A stretch of DNA of 64,000 nucleotides, from positions 496,001 to 560,000 of the forward strand of contig CAWBOY010000004.1 in assembly GCA_963790585.1 (NCBI GenBank). Reading direction: 5' to 3'. The notes below the pieces were generated by a model. That model was given only the letters and a program-made list of their open reading frames with translations, did not search any database and was not told the DNA's origin. Each line of letters opens with the position of its first letter. Positions within the stretch are counted from its first letter, which is position 1. Below, piece by piece: positions 63,809 to 64,000 of the stretch. This stretch comes from CAWBOY01 sp963790585 (GTDB lineage Bacteria; Planctomycetota; Planctomycetia; Gemmatales; Gemmataceae). A program made the translations under genes and the position numbers.

Positions 63809-64000
63809 ATGTTTCGATTGTCGCGTAAGGCATTTTCTCTCTTGGAGTTGCTCGTCGTCATTGCGATCATCGCGCTCCTCATAGGCTTGCTGCTGCCGGC
63901 CATTCAAAAGGTGCGCGAGGCGGCGGCCCGTGCGCAGTCACTTAATAATCTCAAACAGATGGGCCTCGCGACCTGGAATTACCTTGATGCGAACAATTCT
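63809..64000 (+). CDS. DUF1559 prepilin-like protein (partial)
   Basis: Only the first 64 residues are in the window. The ATG at 63809 follows AGGAG with 7-bp spacing. RKAFSLLELLVVIAIIALLI is a type IV pilin-like leader with the methylation site at the F-S-L-L-E junction, followed by LLLPAIQKVREAAARAQSLN and NLKQMGLATWNYLDANN, the DUF1559 hallmark. These pilin-like proteins are extremely numerous in planctomycetes. It is cut off by the window edge. Confidence 0.9.
   Translation, partial: MFRLSRKAFSLLELLVVIAIIALLIGLLLPAIQKVREAAARAQSLNNLKQMGLATWNYLDANNS

Noticed and set aside
1..64000. CRISPR array, prophage or integrative element
   Set aside because: No direct-repeat array with spacers and no phage or integrase gene was seen; the tRNA array alone is not enough.

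Overview
The window looks like a chromosomal segment of a planctomycete, probably of the Gemmata/Gemmataceae type. Four things suggest this. The end of the window carries a DUF1800, a DUF1501 and a DUF1559-type prepilin gene in a row. Two large surface proteins carry the N-terminal LEQLEDR/LEALEDR signature typical of that phylum. There are Tat-exported aldo/keto reductases and a CE15 esterase. The S10-spc ribosomal cluster is rearranged and partly dispersed. No taxonomic search was possible, so this is inference from gene families.

Layout. 0-1.2 kb: an array of twelve tRNA genes on the minus strand, all with different anticodons and several with unusual features. 1.2-4.3 kb: a repeat-rich spacer, a surface protein and a Gfo/Idh/MocA oxidoreductase. 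4.5-17.4 kb: the ribosomal cluster rpsJ, (no rplC), rplD, rplW, rplB, rpsS, initiator tRNA, rplV, rpsC, rplP, rpmC, rpsQ, rplN, rplX, rplE, rpsN, rpsH, rplF, rplR, rpsE, rplO, secY, adk, map. It lacks rpmD, and the usual rpmJ-rpsM-rpsK-rpsD-rpoA-rplQ tail does not follow map. 17.5-33 kb: an enolase-superfamily enzyme, a membrane protein, a phosphodiesterase-like protein, metK, a SWIM protein, a BON-domain protein, a lipoprotein, a YrdC-like/low-molecular-weight phosphatase fusion, a metallophosphoesterase, yidC and a double-VWA protein. 33.8-45.5 kb: an SDR, a PIG-L deacetylase, phosphoketolase, an insertion sequence that truncates a membrane protein gene, rfbB, rfbA, lnt and moeA. 45.5-64 kb: a YHS/TRASH-like protein, two aldo/keto reductases, a CE15 esterase, a surface protein broken by a palindromic element, metH with a structured, terminated leader upstream, a HAD phosphatase, DUF1800, DUF1501 and the start of a prepilin.

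Two global features matter for any reader. First, about seventeen genes, many of them essential (rpsC, rplP, rpmC, secY, adk, map, yidC), are split by single-base frameshifts. Both halves are perfectly family-like, so I read these as sequencing errors and annotate the full span of each gene. Second, the spacers are full of perfect palindromic interspersed repeats of at least six families.

The observations I would follow first are the pseudoknotted, terminator-ended RNA upstream of metH, the non-redundant and partly degenerate tRNA array including a tRNA-Ile with a UAU anticodon, a pair of parS-like palindromes 18 kb apart, and the loss of rplC from the S10 operon.
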